A program made the translations under genes and the position numbers. The notes beneath the pieces were generated by a model. That model was not told the origin of the DNA. It ran no database searches and worked only from the letters and a program-made list of their open reading frames with translations. DNA of 64,000 nucleotides from Cycas panzhihuaensis (Eukaryota; Cycadophyta), in the NCBI GenBank assembly GCA_023213395.1, contig CM041465.1, positions 167,469,741 to 167,533,740 of the forward strand, given 5' to 3'. Shown piece by piece: positions 1-14,349 of the stretch (positions within the stretch are counted from its first letter, which is position 1; every line of letters begins with the position of its first letter).

Positions 1-2909
1 TACATTTCCCCTTGCAGATCACATTATTTGTAAGCTAAACAACCCATATGCTTTAATCTCTTACAATCCTACTATTACAATCTTTATCTAAGATATGTGC
101 ACTCTAATGCACCAAAGGAAATAAATAGACTGCTTATGACTTGGTCCAAACACATAACAAGAGGGGGATATATGCCACGAATAGTCACAATAAGGGTACC
201 CAATACTTGTTTGCTACAACTTCTGCCATCAAAATATGGGAGGCAAACCATAAAATGCACCAACCTCACCATCTGCATCATGATACTCATTTGTAATGTA
301 ACCTTATAGGATAATTGTATAGGCCATGATAAAGGCATCATTGATTTTAAGGCATCTCACCTTAGACCTTTCCATTCATACTTTAAATTCATTAAGCACT
401 CTGTCTCAGTTCCATATCAGAATTGTTTAGATATGCACCCATGTTGAACCAGCATCAAACCAAGCCACAAACTTGATGCTATCACTAGTCCAACTAGCAA
501 AGTATAATAGTCTATCATAAATTGAAACCACTTATACAAGCAAATTCTAAACTTCAATACCTCGTATACATCTAGTGCAATAGAACTCGAATGTATACCA
601 TGAATATATCACTCATTTCATAAAACAAACCACACAAACATGAACTTTGTGTAATGATCTATGCCATACTTAAACAACAATAGAGTTTACATTAATATGC
701 AGCTAAGGTATCTCAAACATGCTCTTCTCTTGCCTAACTTACCCTCAAAATTTCCCAATGATTCCCTTCTCTTGTCCTTAAACTTTCCCATCAAACTCGC
801 CCAACCTTGCCATGTAATACACATAAAACAAGCACCTCATCATCATAAATTTGCCATCAACTTCACCCATAAAGGAAGCATGCTTAATGCACTCTTTTCT
901 CCTCAGATCACCAACCAAAACATCACTAATATTACTCATGCAATCGTATGCATAATTGCCTCCTCATGCCTAACGTATTCTCTCATGTAAAGTACACACA
1001 AGAGAGCCTACACTCACCTCAATAATATCCATTAACTTTCTCATGTAAAACACATGTAAGAAAGCAAATAGTTGCTTCAAAGTCACCCCTCACATCATCA
1101 TATCACCTCATTCACCATATATCAACATAAAACCTTGTGAAATATATTTAAGCCACCTTAAAAAGATACATACTCTCATTAAAATGCTAAAAATATAATT
1201 ACCAAAGAAGGCATCAAATGATGACAAAGTATATATAGAAGAGCTCCAAATATATCAAGGAAATGACAAAAGGAAAATGTGATTTGATGATTTAGCATAT
1301 CATCAAAAATGACCTTAATCAAAATATTATTGATATAATATATGTTGATTTTAATACAAATGAAAGGATAGCGAAGTAACGAGCAATAAATATATATTGA
1401 ATATTGGCAATATGACTTTATAAGGTACCATAACTATGAAATATTAATCAAAATGGATAATATTAAATAACAAAAATATACAACAGACTATAAATGAAAA
1501 GGGGGTGGTTGTAATATATCAGTGGTAGAGGCAATTCCATTATGCAAGTGACTGTAAATGATGATTGCAGGGTGAAATATCATATATCTTAAGACGATGA
1601 CTCTACATAATTACGATAGGAAAGATGACACACAAACCCCAATGAATGGTTGAAGAAAAAAATATAATTAAATATATTATCACTCAGATATAGGGTAATG
1701 CAGATGGCAACAATTGAAAAAAATCTCACCTTCTAACAGGTGATGCAGAGAAATACACCTATACAATGAGAAATATTTCAGATTAGATGAAACTATATAT
1801 ATACAAAGATATATATTAAAAATGGATGACACAAATCTATCAGCAATGTAGAGATATATAGACAACTACACTGCATACATAACTGTAATATGTAAAATGG
1901 TAAAAAATAATAGCAATCACAAACCATAGGTGAAATCAATGAATAATACAAATTGGGTGACATAAATGAGTACCAACAATGATTTTATATCTACACCATA
2001 TCATGATAAATGATGTACAAATAAAATATATTCATGCATGGCTAATACTATGAAGGGTGACATAATATATTAATTAGTAATATAGAATATACAATGAGTA
2101 GACATTAATATATCACGTAGAGTATTATATATTCCAAGCCCTAAAATTTATTAATTAGATGAATATATAATAAGCATACCTTTAATTTCATATCATATTA
2201 ATGACTTATAGCTCTGCAACTAACCTACTAGGGTTTTTACACTCTCCCACTAGCAATAAAGGGCTGGCAAAAGTCTTCAGGGTATGCAAACTCAGCGGCA
2301 TTATCAAACAGGGATCTAATACCTTCAATAGGTTGAAACGACACTCACATAGCTAGCAATTGAGTTAGAACTCATCCACACACCTCCATATAACTTAGAA
2401 TACCTACAAACAATGGATATAAGGCTCCTAAGATCCACCAATGATCATCTACACCACTATGGCTATTTTGTAGGGTCATCAAGCATGCCAATCTACTAAG
2501 GGCAAGATAGCATGACTTGGCACCTTCAATTGGACCTCTGACAATGATCATCTGCCTACACATGACCTACAAGATTTGATACCATGTTGGAAAATACAAC
2601 TGAAGCAAACAAGGTCAATAGGATCTTTCATATCAGGCAGATATGAAGCAGGAACAAATTACATGGGACACCAGATTATCGTGGGAAACCCTTATCGGTA
2701 AAAACCCACAAATAATAATAATTCATATTATGACAAGATGATGATGATACAAAGTTAGACTTTGATCTATATTTATAGATCTAAAGTGCCAAATATAATT
2801 ACAATTTACATCCATCAACTCACTACACTCAAGAACATTCTCCACATAATTAGGCACATAAATAGGGAGGCCCACTATATATTAGTCGATATGGACATAT
2901 ATTCTAACA
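1..2909 (-). mobile_element. Copia-like non-autonomous LTR element, 5' end only
   Basis: This is the 5' part of a minus-strand LTR element whose 3' end lies left of the window. Its 5' LTR (2585-2909) is followed, in element orientation, by a primer site complementary to initiator tRNA-Met (reverse complement of 2565-2584, TGGTATCAAATC). The interior holds no recognisable pol domain. The stretch from about 880 to 1130 repeats the theme 'CTCATGTAAA...ACATGTAAGAAAGC', which is also found in the leader of Copia-2 (about 41880-42350), so the two look related. Reading frames at 84-341 (minus) and 661-990 (plus) match nothing I know. The target-site duplication cannot be tested because one end is missing. 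Confidence 0.6.
2585..2909 (-). repeat. 5' LTR of the left-edge Copia-like element
   Basis: On the plus strand this 325-bp segment begins TGTTGGAAAATAC and ends ATTCTAACA, so it has TG...CA-type termini. It directly abuts an initiator-Met primer site on its left, which sets the element's orientation as minus. The partner LTR is outside the window. Confidence 0.6.
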
Positions 2910-3727
2910 TAAATAAATGGATAAAAAATAAAGGAAATGATATACAAGATAGGGGTTAGGCTTATTACAAAAAAAATATAAGTACTAGGCTATTATGCTA
3001 ATATTTTCTTTGTAGTAAGACAAGAAAGGCCAACTTAAAGTCTTTAAGGCTGTATATCCTCTCCTCTAATGAATTATTACTAGGTGGTCTCCCCTAGTTA
3101 TGTAGTATTGATCATTGCTAGAGCCACCATCTCCAACCTTAGTAAATAACTCTAAGGTAAGCTACAAGATGCCTAGAGTAATACTAAATAGTATACGTAG
3201 TGGTAAGACAATGTTTACTATGGTTTCTCTAAAAAGGACCACTCAACTAGCTATAATTTATAACACACTTCTAAAGAGTAATCATATATTCAACCTACTT
3301 ACTCTTTGGTGCTCATATATCTGCTAGAGTCACTTAGTATCTCAAGTTTTTATAGATAAGTCTTAATAATTAAAATACACCAATGTGATCATACACTTCT
3401 TAGTAAGCTAGCCCTAAATGGCTAAGGCTTTAGCACACTATAGGCCCTTACTTCTATGTAGGGTCCTAGTCTAGTCACATCTTGTTAAGAATAATAAAAT
3501 CAAATTCAAAATTTATAAACACCTAAGATATACCAAAGGATCTTAGGGGATGATGATGAATCAACAAAGTATAAATACTTTGATAATAAATCCTTGTTTA
3601 AAAGTTTCTACTATGAAAAAAGTCATAACCAAAGATGTTGAATGAATAATATGTATGGACAAGAGAAAGAGGTAACCTTAAAGACCCACCAAATCCTAAA
3701 TTCATCCTATGTTATTGTGTAATAGGA

Positions 3728-3764
<37 letters not shown>

Positions 3765-6700
3765 TAGATAGATATAGATATATAGATATATATATATATA
3801 TAATTTTATTTGTACAATGTATACCATAGCTCCTATAAGAGTTAGTCCAAAATCAAAATAAAAATGCACTCTAAAACCCACAATGCATTTATATGTTAAG
3901 CTAAATGAAATAAGATTTTTACTTATCTCTAGTCTTTTAAGTCAATAAAAATTTAGTAATAAATAATATAAAAATGCTATAGATTTACTTCCCTCCCAAA
4001 TCATTTTATTCTAGCAAGAATAAAATGTAAATACAACTAGTCTTGCCCCCTTAATCTATGTGTATATTATCAATTTATAAATCCCTTTTCTTTGCCTATA
4101 TATTAGTTAGGAAATGTGTATTTCTATCTTACACAAGGATAACAAAGTAAGTAGATCATATTCATAAATTTTCATGTATTTCAAGCACCTAAGATGTAAG
4201 TAAGAGTTAAATGTTAACTTTAATCAGTCACATAAGCTTTCATTCCCCTTTTTCTAAAACATATTTCATATTTCAAACTTTAAGGAATAATACAAAATAT
4301 AAAGTGTAATTCAATGTCTTTAAAAGGTCAATAGATGTATGTGAATATGTCACCTAATATTTTACTTATATAGACAAATTTTCCTTCAAAATAAACATGA
4401 TTTTATGGGTGTATGTGTTTGTATATTTTAGCTTATAAACTTATCAAAACCCTAATAAAAATATAGCATTTAATGATTTTCATGAAACACTTTTAAAGTT
4501 AGGTCTTATTCCTTCAAAATAGATTTAGTTTAAAAAATGCATTTTTGTATGTTTGTTGGGTCATATATTTATTAGGAGTTTGATTAAATATTAGTATACT
4601 TTAATCAAAAGACTTCATTTTGAGGGTTCTAAGGATCAATGTTATGAATCAAATAAGACCCTTGTTGGTCACAACAAAAATGATTTATTATACCCTTTTG
4701 AGCTATATATTTCACATTAAATCATTACAAAAAGTTATGGCCCAAAATATGGTTACAAGCAATATATAATTTTGCTTCAAATATTAAGAATAAGAGGACT
4801 CATTTATATTTATTAAAAGTATGAATGTGTAAATAATTTTTGCTTTAAATGAATGTTATTTCAAATGTATAATTATCTAAATCACCATGAACATTAGAAG
4901 AGAGGACATATAGACATGACTAGGTGGAAAACTCCAAGGGCAAGGGGGATCCAAGCAAGGAATAACACAAGTATATGCCCCCCACAAGGCATTCATGCAT
5001 CTCTTGTATGAAAGTGTAGGGATAATAGATCAATTATTTGTTAGGTTAGACTAAGGGAAATGCGTAAATATATGCAACATGCTAGAAAAAAGAGAAAGGA
5101 GGCCTATGACTAACTAACAAATCAAAATGATAATACAAACAAGCAAGTGAGGTAGTTGTTCATCAAAGAGAAGAAGTGAGTTGAAGTATAACTAAATGAT
5201 TGGGGATAAAATCAACCTATTAAATAACTAATATCCTTAAAAGGACCAAATAACACACAAAATCCCTCATGGTATGAGGGAGTTAGTTGATCATAAATAC
5301 CCAAAACTTCTATGCAACTACATGTCTATCCTATGCAACTACACCCACCCAAGTTGACTAACCTAACTTAACATAGACTCCTACATAATCCTAATGCAAC
5401 TAACTTAATCTATAAGAGTGGGAAAGGCTTGCTTAGAGAGAGAGTTATAAAGAAATCAAGAGCATAAGATAAATCCACTTGTAGATAAGTTAGTGGAGAT
5501 TTGTCAATTTTAATGACTTATCTCACACAAATGTGAAACATTTTAATAGTACTTACATTTGATTATAATAAATCTCAAACTCCCAAGTGGTGAACTAGAA
5601 GAGGACACTACTTCTAATGACATAAATAAAATTCACTTAGTTATCAATGCCTTATGTATAAGTACATGGTGAGGATAAGCACCCTTCACTAGATTGTTTA
5701 GAGCATGGATATGGAGGACTCAATACACCTAATGGTAAAAGATTATGTCTCTCATCTAGTAATGAAATCTAGGTAGAGAAACTATAGATCCTCCTTCTTC
5801 AACATGAGAAAGGACTCAAAAACCTAAAAGAGACTATAAGAAGAAATTAACAAATATCTTAATGAAGCTACTATATATTTTTTGATGGAATGCAAACAAC
5901 AAACAAACTACCTCACAACAAATATATAGATCCAATGAATTTGAGGACTCATAAGAGGTACAATCCTCTTCTTTATTTTGGCTAAATTTGTGATGCACAA
6001 AAAGAAAGATTCTTTTTAACCTCTTTCTCTTTGTTGCTTATTTTTTATGCACTTTTCTTTTTTCCAAAATAAAAATCTATAAACAAGGTAGGTAAGGAGC
6101 AAGCAACAATGGTCATATAATAAGTAAACAACTCTTTACCTACCTCTTCATTTTCAAAATAAACTATGAAATAAAGAGATGATTTTTTAAGTTTCTTACT
6201 TTTTGAAAAATGAATCTCTAGAAGGAGGGTTGGAGGAATATTAAGAGCAATGTATCAAATATCTAACACTATCCTTTTTTCAAGAACATTTTATCTCTCT
6301 AATTCACCAAAATGCTTACAACAAGGTTAGGTCAACATATAATGATATGACTAATTTCTGGGAAAACTTTGATAATATTTCTACTTGTCAAGACCTATGA
6401 TGAAAAAAATTTGTTTAGAAAATTAAAAATGCTAAAAAGTGATTTAAAACAAACTTGGAATAGTAACCTTTTTAAGGCTTTCCAACAAAATTTTCATAAT
6501 GTAATGGTTTTTATAAGTACTTTGTCAGTTGAGGGAAGAGGATGAAGGGTGAGAAGAGGGATTCCTTTGGCTACTCCATGCACTCCAAAACTTGCAACAA
6601 ATTCATGATGTGCTCCTCCAACTTTATCAAGTTAATTCACATGCAAACATATATGGAAAATCTAATAAAAGACACCATTAAGAAGAAATTAATATGCAAG

Positions 6701-9700
6701 TTAAAGCAACAACATGAAAGTATAAAGAGAGCCTAAAAAGTGGCAATGTTGCCATCCTTTTTTTAGCTCAATAAGTAATATTAAACCCTAGTTCTCTTTG
6801 TAAGACACCAACACATAGAAGAATGAACCATGCAATGGAAAATAACTAAAATTAATGCAAATAGAAAAAACATGAAATGATAGCAAATAAATGATAAAAA
6901 GGAAATGAAAACACTTAACAAGAAGATAAAATTTCTAAGAATGTGGGTGGGGGTATAGAATTAGGTTTTATCCATATGGGCCTCTAATTGGAGGATCAAC
7001 CTTATGGGGGTAAAGTGGATCAACTCCATAGGCTAATTAGGGATGAGACCCATCTTACCCCCACTACTAAGAAATGTACCCAAGTGGGATGAAGGTGGAC
7101 TAACTAGGTTGAGGAATGGGTTGGATAGGTTAAATATGATGTAAAAGGGGGCAAAGCTTCCATTAAGGTCTTGTTGGATGAGGGTGAGATGGAATGGGTG
7201 GTACAAGGGGATTAGTACATGTGGTTGTTGATTATATAATGGAGGTGTGGAATCCACTTATCGAAGGAACAAGTAGAGGCATAGGTGGAATAGTCTAAGA
7301 AATAGACAAGGTGTATTCAGAACCTACCATGGATGCAGGTTCCACGAGAAAGGTTATTGTTGGTGAGGGTTGGGTGGGAAAAGGAGTAAATTTAGCTATG
7401 GATTAGGAAGTGGCTTACTATTTCAAGGCTACTTGTTTTTGAGGTTGGGGAATAGGTAAGATACACTTGGGGGTAATTCCAAATAGACAATGTGCCTAGG
7501 CTAGAATAGTGTCTCCTATAACTACCTCAAACTATACCTAAAATATGGCCACTATTACTTGACCACTTATCACTAGCCAAAAATGGTTAAGCTAATTCTT
7601 ATACTAAGGAGACTTTGATGGTTAGTGTTAGCCACTAACCTTTTTATGCAAGTTTCTTATGCTTGCCAATTGAAATCAAGGTTATTTTTACCACCAATAT
7701 ATTTTATAAAAAGGGGCCTCTCTTACCTATTTAAGGCAAACTTATTGTAAAAGAAAGGTAATTAATTCTTGTTATTTTCTAAAGGTTATACTTCAATACT
7801 ACCTTTTGGTGATCTTTTATTCTCTTTTAGTAAATTTGTAGCTCTTCTTTATAATCGCACTTCTAAGTTATAATAAAGTGCTACGATATTATCTAATATT
7901 TATGTTTATGTGCACTAATTTGGAGAATTATTAGTGAAGGTTCATTCCAAGTGGCATTATATCAAGACATGAAATCCAAATGAAGTAGCCAATAAATCAA
8001 AGGAAGAAGCAGAAAAAAGGAAAATTTTACTTTCCTTTGGTAAATCTCTCAAAACCCTTCTTTTTAAATCAATTATGTTTATTTTATTTTATGTTGTTAT
8101 TAAGTGGTCAGTTGTAAGTAGGTAGCAAAAGTCAAATCCCTTCCATCCCTCCCCTAGTAGTTAGGCCAAGATCCTATGTTAAGGGTCTTTAAATCTCATG
8201 GGGACCTATTGCTCTAGGCTAAGCATATATAGGTATATGCATGTACATGAAGTGAAGTGGATCACATTGCATATCGAAGCCTCAAATAGAACCTAGGTAT
8301 GAAATTGAGCCTCCATGTACCTTCAAGTATATCAAAGGATCCTTATAGGCCCTCCTCCTATCTACCACCTATCCTCTACAATGCACTACTTAGTAGTTAG
8401 CATTAGGAAGTTACTTCTCACAAATACCCCAACATATTTATCATAGCTATGGGTATAATTTTCTCAATAGTTAGTGCCTTGAGATATTAGGTTGATTGAT
8501 AGTAATGATTGGGAAGTTTATTAAGAGACCTATAGAAAAAAGTACACTATATTCTTAAGTCTTAGCTACTTCTAGACATAATACAAGACTTCTAAGGCCA
8601 CTGTACTATTTCTAGACATAATATAAGATTATTTATACCACTATACTTCTATAAGATAAACATGTGCAACATATGCATCACAAGTAATAATACTAAAGTA
8701 CTTTTGTAAAGTGATTGAACCTATAAAACATCTGTAACATCTTCATAAGACATAGTACCAAACCACATAATTCTAGATTACAATCATAATAGTAAATCTT
8801 ATAACATAATAAAACTAGTATTAAAGTAACTCCAAGAGTCCTATCTAAACCTTTAATAGAGTTTTTGAATCATACACCAAATCTCTCACTTTAGTATGTA
8901 CCTTTTGTATTTAAAACAACAACAATGACAATAATAATAATAAAGAGATAGGAGAAAAAGAGTTCACGGGGTCACATTCATAAATACTTCTCTAATTTAG
9001 ATGAAATCTACACTAGTTTATTTGAAATTTAAAAAATATATCCATGACTATAAAATTACCCTATAAATTCATAGGTCTTATTTTGATTAGTGTATCACAC
9101 TAGTTATTTTCTACTAGGGTAACTTTAACCATTAATTTTAGGTTATAATGACATATAGGCACCCTATAAGACCTATCACCTATCTTTTAACCTTAAATAT
9201 CACCTACACCATTTTGATAAGCTCTTTGCACTCATCTCAGTGCTTTAGGTGATATTATTATGTATTTTTAGGGGTTAATAAGCTATATACACTCACCCCA
9301 CTTCTTCTTTTTTTCCCCACCCATCTTCATTAGTTCCCAACTTCTTAATATCCCATTCTATTTATGTTTTCTCCCCTCTTCATGATTAACTTTCTTCTTA
9401 CCTACTCCCTTTCTTGTAATCCTTTTTTGTTATTCATGGCACTAGATTTTGTATACATAACACCCATATATGTAGAGTGCATTCAAGCATTAGATTCTAA
9501 TTCCAAGAAATGTCCAATAATATCGATGTATTAAACAAGGGTTTCATAAGTTTTGATCAATAGGTCAAGGATTCCAATTAGAAGTAAAACTGATTTGAAT
9601 ACAAACATGACTTATTTGAATAAAAGTAGGTTACTTTTGATCAAAAGTTAGATAGAATAGTTTAATAGATGTAATAAAATTTTTGTACCTAACCCACAGG

Positions 9701-9779
9701 TCCATCCATCTCTAATTACCTAGGACCACTACCACCATTCATCTATAATAAATACAAGACCATCAAAAATCACCATATC
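2910..9779. other. AT-rich stretch without a recognised gene
   Basis: Six-frame reading shows only short chance frames. Somewhere here the 5' LTR and leader of Gypsy-3 should lie, because its gag trace begins near 9780, but I could not define an LTR pair. The segment 6950-7260 is G-rich on the plus strand. Read on the minus strand it gives a short proline-rich frame (7033-7257) reminiscent of a retrotransposon gag linker, too weak to call. No tRNA, rRNA or conserved protein motif was seen. Confidence 0.5.
3729..3802. repeat. TA/TAGA microsatellite
   Basis: About 30 bp of pure TA dinucleotides are followed by TAGA tetranucleotide units and more TA. It is a simple-sequence repeat with no associated gene. 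Confidence 0.95.
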
Positions 9780-10560
9780 AATCTTTAACCCTAATCTCAA
9801 TATGGATTTTACCTAAAGCTAGATTAGTAAATTAGAGTCATATTTTGCCTTCAATACAATGTTAGGAGTAGAATAATTAATATTTACTTCAATCCACTTA
9901 GATGGGAAAGCTTATCATTGGTTTTAGCAGTGGAGATAACAGAATCCAATGAACCAAATATGGGACCTATTCTCCAAGAGTTATTTTTAGTAGTATGACA
10001 ACACATAAAATCACTCTTTCTTTAGCTAACTTACCAAACTTAAACAAATAAATTTAGTAGAGATGAACACTGATGAGTATGAGGTATTACAAAATTGAGT
10101 CTCTTAACAACTTGATACCAAAACACTCATTGACATTTATACTTCACGTCTCATAGACCATATTCAAATGCACTTAAAAGTTACTCCCTTATACTTATTA
10201 ATGGATGCCATCTCCATAGAAAGGATAATTAAAGTAGAATTAGCGATGGAACATTCATCCACTTTTAAGAGAGACTCTTTATAGTACTAACTTCCCTGTT
10301 AATTTCACCAATAACATCAACATCCTCAATTAGATGAAGTCCAATCACCAACATGACACTCCTATTTAGGTCTAGTTCATGTTACATCTATATAAGTTAA
10401 TTGTTGACTAAAGGATAGCCTTAGTGCTAAGGGCTAAAAAATGTGGGTTCTTAGTCATACAAAGATGTGTAAGGCAAAGCACATGATTTTCACCATTAAC
10501 CCTAATCTTAAAGAGAATTATAAAGTTAAAAATCAACTAGAACTTGAGGATGAGCCCCCT
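9780..10560 (+). pseudogene. gag: Gypsy-3 gag remnant
   Basis: The frame shows 'ISKLESYFAFN', then 'HLDGKAYHWF' near 9895, then 'LTKLKQINLVEM' and 'LLMDAISIERIIKVELAM' to about 10250. This order is typical of plant Gypsy gag (capsid) proteins, where an acidic helix is followed by a conserved Trp-Phe segment and a C-terminal dimer region. Several in-frame stops and at least one frameshift lie between the pieces. Gag would form the virus-like particle that packages the element RNA. The identification rests on order and motif style and on lying directly upstream of a protease in the same orientation. Confidence 0.6.
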
Positions 10561-10651
10561 AAGGAATCTCCCTTACTTATTTCCCACCTTGATATATTTG
10601 TATAAGTAGTTTCTTCTATATCCTACTTAGAGCCACTCTGTGTAAAGGTAT

Positions 10652-13048
10652 TGATGGTCAAAATTTCATTCAAGTTAGATATATTTCAACAAAGTTTGTT
10701 TCATGTGATTATATGAAGGAGATAACAAAAGTTAATTAACCCAAAAAAAACCAAATATTATTTTACCAACTCCTAAGGACGAGCCTCTAATTGCTTTTGT
10801 TTAATTAAAGTAAAGGAATATAAAGCCACAATCCACAAGTTACATGTGAAGATAACATGATTAACTAGATTGCCAAGTAAAAGGAGGAATCCTAAATTTA
10901 GGATTTACACTTATGTTTATCATGTTTATGTTCTTTTACTATGTTTCCTTTTACCTTTTAAGTCTACTTGATAACATGAAAAAGAATAACAATTCAATGA
11001 TCACACATCCCTTAGTATTTTTGAGTCAAAGGAACTATAATGAAAAACACAAAAGGTATAAACATTTTTGTTTTATTTTTTATTTTTTTATTTGTATATA
11101 TTTTATAAGGATATTTTAAAAAGGAGGAAAGGAAAGCATTAAAGAAATGAAGCCATCAAAATGAAAGTCTCATTTTTCTAAGCTTCCTTTGATAACAAGC
11201 TCTCTAAATAACTTATACTTTTCAATAAGAAGAAGGAAGGAAATGCTATGAGAAGAACACAAATATACCTAAAAGGATGTAGTTTGTACTCAACCAAATC
11301 TCTCCTTTAAGTCAAGGTCTCCCATTGTGCATGCATGGTATTGCTGATTGTAGAGATATATTTCAAACCAAATACACTTATAAGGAAGGAAACTAGACTG
11401 TATATTATGATGTGAGAATATGAAAAGAGACTAAAGATATTCCCAATGAAATATAGAGTCTAAAGAAACTAACATGCAAGGATGAATCTAGTAAGAAAGG
11501 AGACTAATGAGAACAAATTCAAATATGTCAAGTACAATAACTCCTATTCAAATAGCATGCACCTATCAAATCACTTGATCTAATTTACTCTTTACAAGAA
11601 AATAAAAGAAACCACATGCAAGAGTTTTAAACTTTTGTTTTTAAAGATCATGAAGAGAGAAAGATCAACAAATCAAGAAGATAAAACATGTTAACCATAA
11701 AAAATTTGATGAGAGATAGCAAAGTGTACCTCAGTATAACATCCTTCTTTTCCCCAAACTTTATCATTGTTCCTCAAAGAACAGGAGATTTTGAGAAAAA
11801 TAATAAATCCCTAAAAGAAAAAGAACCAAAACTACAAGCAAAAATAACTCCACCTAGGAAAGATTGGCTTCTATAAAAGGGTGAGAGAAAGTGCTTGAGA
11901 ATTAAGTGGTGAAGAGTGTAAATATAGCCATATCTTCACCTTAGCAAGTCATAAATAAACCCATAAGGGTTGGCCCTTAATCAACTTCTAAGAAACTAAG
12001 AAGAACTAGTCTAAAAGTCTAGAAACATAGATAATGGAAGACATAAAATAATTATCAAATCATCAAAATCAGAGTTGCAACAATAAAAACAACATTACCA
12101 AAAATTAAAAAAAAGTTTGTTGATGAGAGAAAACTTCAAAAATGTTTAGTATTACTATAGTTTTTACATAGTTGAAGGCAAAATATCAAAACCATAAGCT
12201 TCTAATCTCTTGATTCACTCTCTAAATCTCTCTTCTTCTTCAAAATCATAAATGATTGAATTAACAAGGGTCTAGGCACTTCTGAAGGGAAGAGACAATG
12301 AAGAGCTCCAAATCTAGGTGGTGTTCAGTGGAGTTATGAGGGAATCAACAGTTTTAACCAAAAAAATTACAAGTTCCATAACAAAAAATGCAATCTCCTT
12401 CATAAAATGCTATGATCACATTTTAAGAGGGATGAAAAATGTGATATTATTCATAAAACATAACTGATCATGTTTTATGAATAAGATTATATTTTTGATA
12501 ATACTAAAAACATAATGAAATAAGATATGGAGAAAAGAGAAAGAATCTCTCTCTCTCTCTCTCTCTCTGTATATATATATATATATATATAGAGGTATAT
12601 AATATTGATAATTCTATGAAGTGAATTTAACCCCAATGATGATTAATTTAACCTAGAAGAGGTGCTTAAGATGAAAATGAAACTTGGAAATATAAGAAGT
12701 CCATAGAGAAACATCCAATAGAGAGAGAATATAATAATAAAAGGAAATAATAAGGCAAAATGTCTTATAATGGGCAAAAGAAATGATATATTGCTATAAT
12801 TTTCATTCATCAACATATAAAAATCATTGTTGCATATAGAATATTATCAAATCATTATATCACCATCAACATTTATATGATATATCATGAAAGACAACAT
12901 AATATCAATCAAGACCATGATATAATGAGCCTAATACCTGATCACAACTTTGTATAATAAACCAAATACATTTATATACAAAGAAATCTATCAACAAAGA
13001 TCTATGAAGTACATATAAGTCTATCAAAGGCCAAACTTTAGTGAATTA
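10652..13048 (-). repeat. 3' LTR of Gypsy-2
   Basis: This 2397-bp left copy aligns along its length with 46773-48876: both contain AACAAAGTTTGTTT near one end, CTACTTGATAACATG (or TTAATAACATG) in the middle, and AACTTTAGTGAA at the other end. It is longer than its partner, partly from a CT/TA microsatellite near 12546-12591. The frames at 10913-11119 and 11688-11876 lie inside the LTR and are not considered genes. The outer ends are degenerate (TGATG... and ...AATTA). Confidence 0.85.
12546..12591. repeat. CT then TA microsatellite inside the Gypsy-2 LTR
   Basis: A run of CT dinucleotides passes into GTATATAT repeats. It is absent at the matching place in the other LTR (near 48500), so it expanded after insertion. 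Confidence 0.9.
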
Positions 13049-13062
13049 TTTACCCCCTTAAC
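13049..13062 (-). other. Polypurine tract of Gypsy-2
   Basis: Read on the minus strand this is GTTAAGGGGGTAAA, directly before the 3' LTR. That is the expected position and composition of the plus-strand primer for reverse transcription. Confidence 0.65.
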
Positions 13063-14349
13063 ACTTGAAGCTCCTGCTCTAAGATGGAAACAAGATGGTG
13101 AGAGGTGGTAACATGAAATTGTAGGTAAAGGTATCCTCAATATGGTGAAGAAAAGACTTAAATGATGATCTTGCATATAATGGGAAAATGGAAAAACAAT
13201 CCTAACTAACATGGAGATCTAATGAAATTGAGTGAAAACAAACTTCAAATTAAGTCCTAATTATATTGATAAATTCAATCGATGGTGGTATTGAGATGCC
13301 CATTAGCTGGATGGGGCTTTGCATAAAGGTTATAGTCATAATTTAGCCTCTTTAACCATGCTTTAAAGGCTATATCTAATGTTGGAGTAGAAGGAATGAA
13401 TTGTCATAGTTTAAGCTTATTAATAGGTGACTTTTTAGAGCTTAAGTTTACCATAGTTTAAGCTCATTAGTAGATGGTTTTTTGAAGCTTGACTATTGTA
13501 GTTTAGGCTTATTAATAGTTAGATTTTTGGAGTAAGATAATGAAGAAAATAATCCATTGAATGCAAGATAAAGTATAAACCATTTTCATATTTAAGATTG
13601 AGGATATCATCATTAAAAAAGGCCTTCTCTAAAAATACAAAAGGTTTCTTTTATTGATCAAATAAATCAACAAAAATTAGGATAGACAAAAGGTCAATAG
13701 TGAATAAGATATCCTAAATCAAGCTATATTTACCAAATAAGAATGAATTGAATGAAGAAAAAAATTAGGCTTTAAGTAAAGGGGACCCCCCTTTTATATA
13801 GAAATAATATGATTTTCTTTTCATTTTCACTGAGGAGAGTTGATAAAAGGGGGCTTCTAGAGCCATTTTTTGATCATATAGGGTGATAGAAAAGTTGATT
13901 GAGGATGAGATCAACTTAAGGAGATTAACTTTGAGACCATGCATTAGGATCTCACTATCTAGTGAGAATTTAGTCATGAATTTTTTTTGTATATGATTTT
14001 ATAGTTAAAAATGCAGTTATACAGGTGAAAAATGTGAATAAGTAACTAAAAATATAATTTCCAAGATAAAAATATGATTTTCAAATAATGAAAGATTTTA
14101 CAAATCACATTTTTTATTGGAAAGTCATATTTTTTAAGATCAAGGTCATATTTTTCACTATGAAATTGTGTTTTTCACTATGAAATCATGTTTTTCAAGG
14201 ACTAATAACTTTTTGGAGAAAAAAAAAACTAAAAAGTTTAAGAGGAAATGAAGACATAACTTGTTTCTATGATTTGTGATAAAAACCATTGAGAGAATAG
14301 AGACCAAGGAGAATGAGGGACTAGTTATTATAGTGCCCTCTTTGTAGCT
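13063..14349. other. Gypsy-2 3' untranslated region with short repeats
   Basis: No coding trace is visible. Three copies of a roughly 46-bp unit begin near 13405, 13452 and 13497, each containing TAGTTTAAGCT-CATTA or a close variant followed by a T-rich part. The same motif recurs at about 30156, in the same element but on the far side of the Copia-1 insertion. The stretch 13980-14200 is rich in ATTTTTCACTATGAAA-like units. Confidence 0.5.

Noticed and set aside
661-990. A 109-codon open frame as a gene
   Set aside because: Composition follows the local C/A-rich repeats, no motif is recognisable, and related leader repeats occur in Copia-2 without the frame.
7033-7257. Proline-rich minus-strand frame as a gag gene
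   Set aside because: It is only 74 codons with no neighbouring retrotransposon domain; the proline content follows from a G-rich plus strand.
10913-11119. Phe/Tyr-rich frame as a membrane protein
   Set aside because: It lies inside the Gypsy-2 LTR, and the partner LTR does not keep it open.
13405-13530. A CRISPR-like array
   Set aside because: There are only three imperfect units of about 46 bp without conserved repeat/spacer structure, in a plant retrotransposon.
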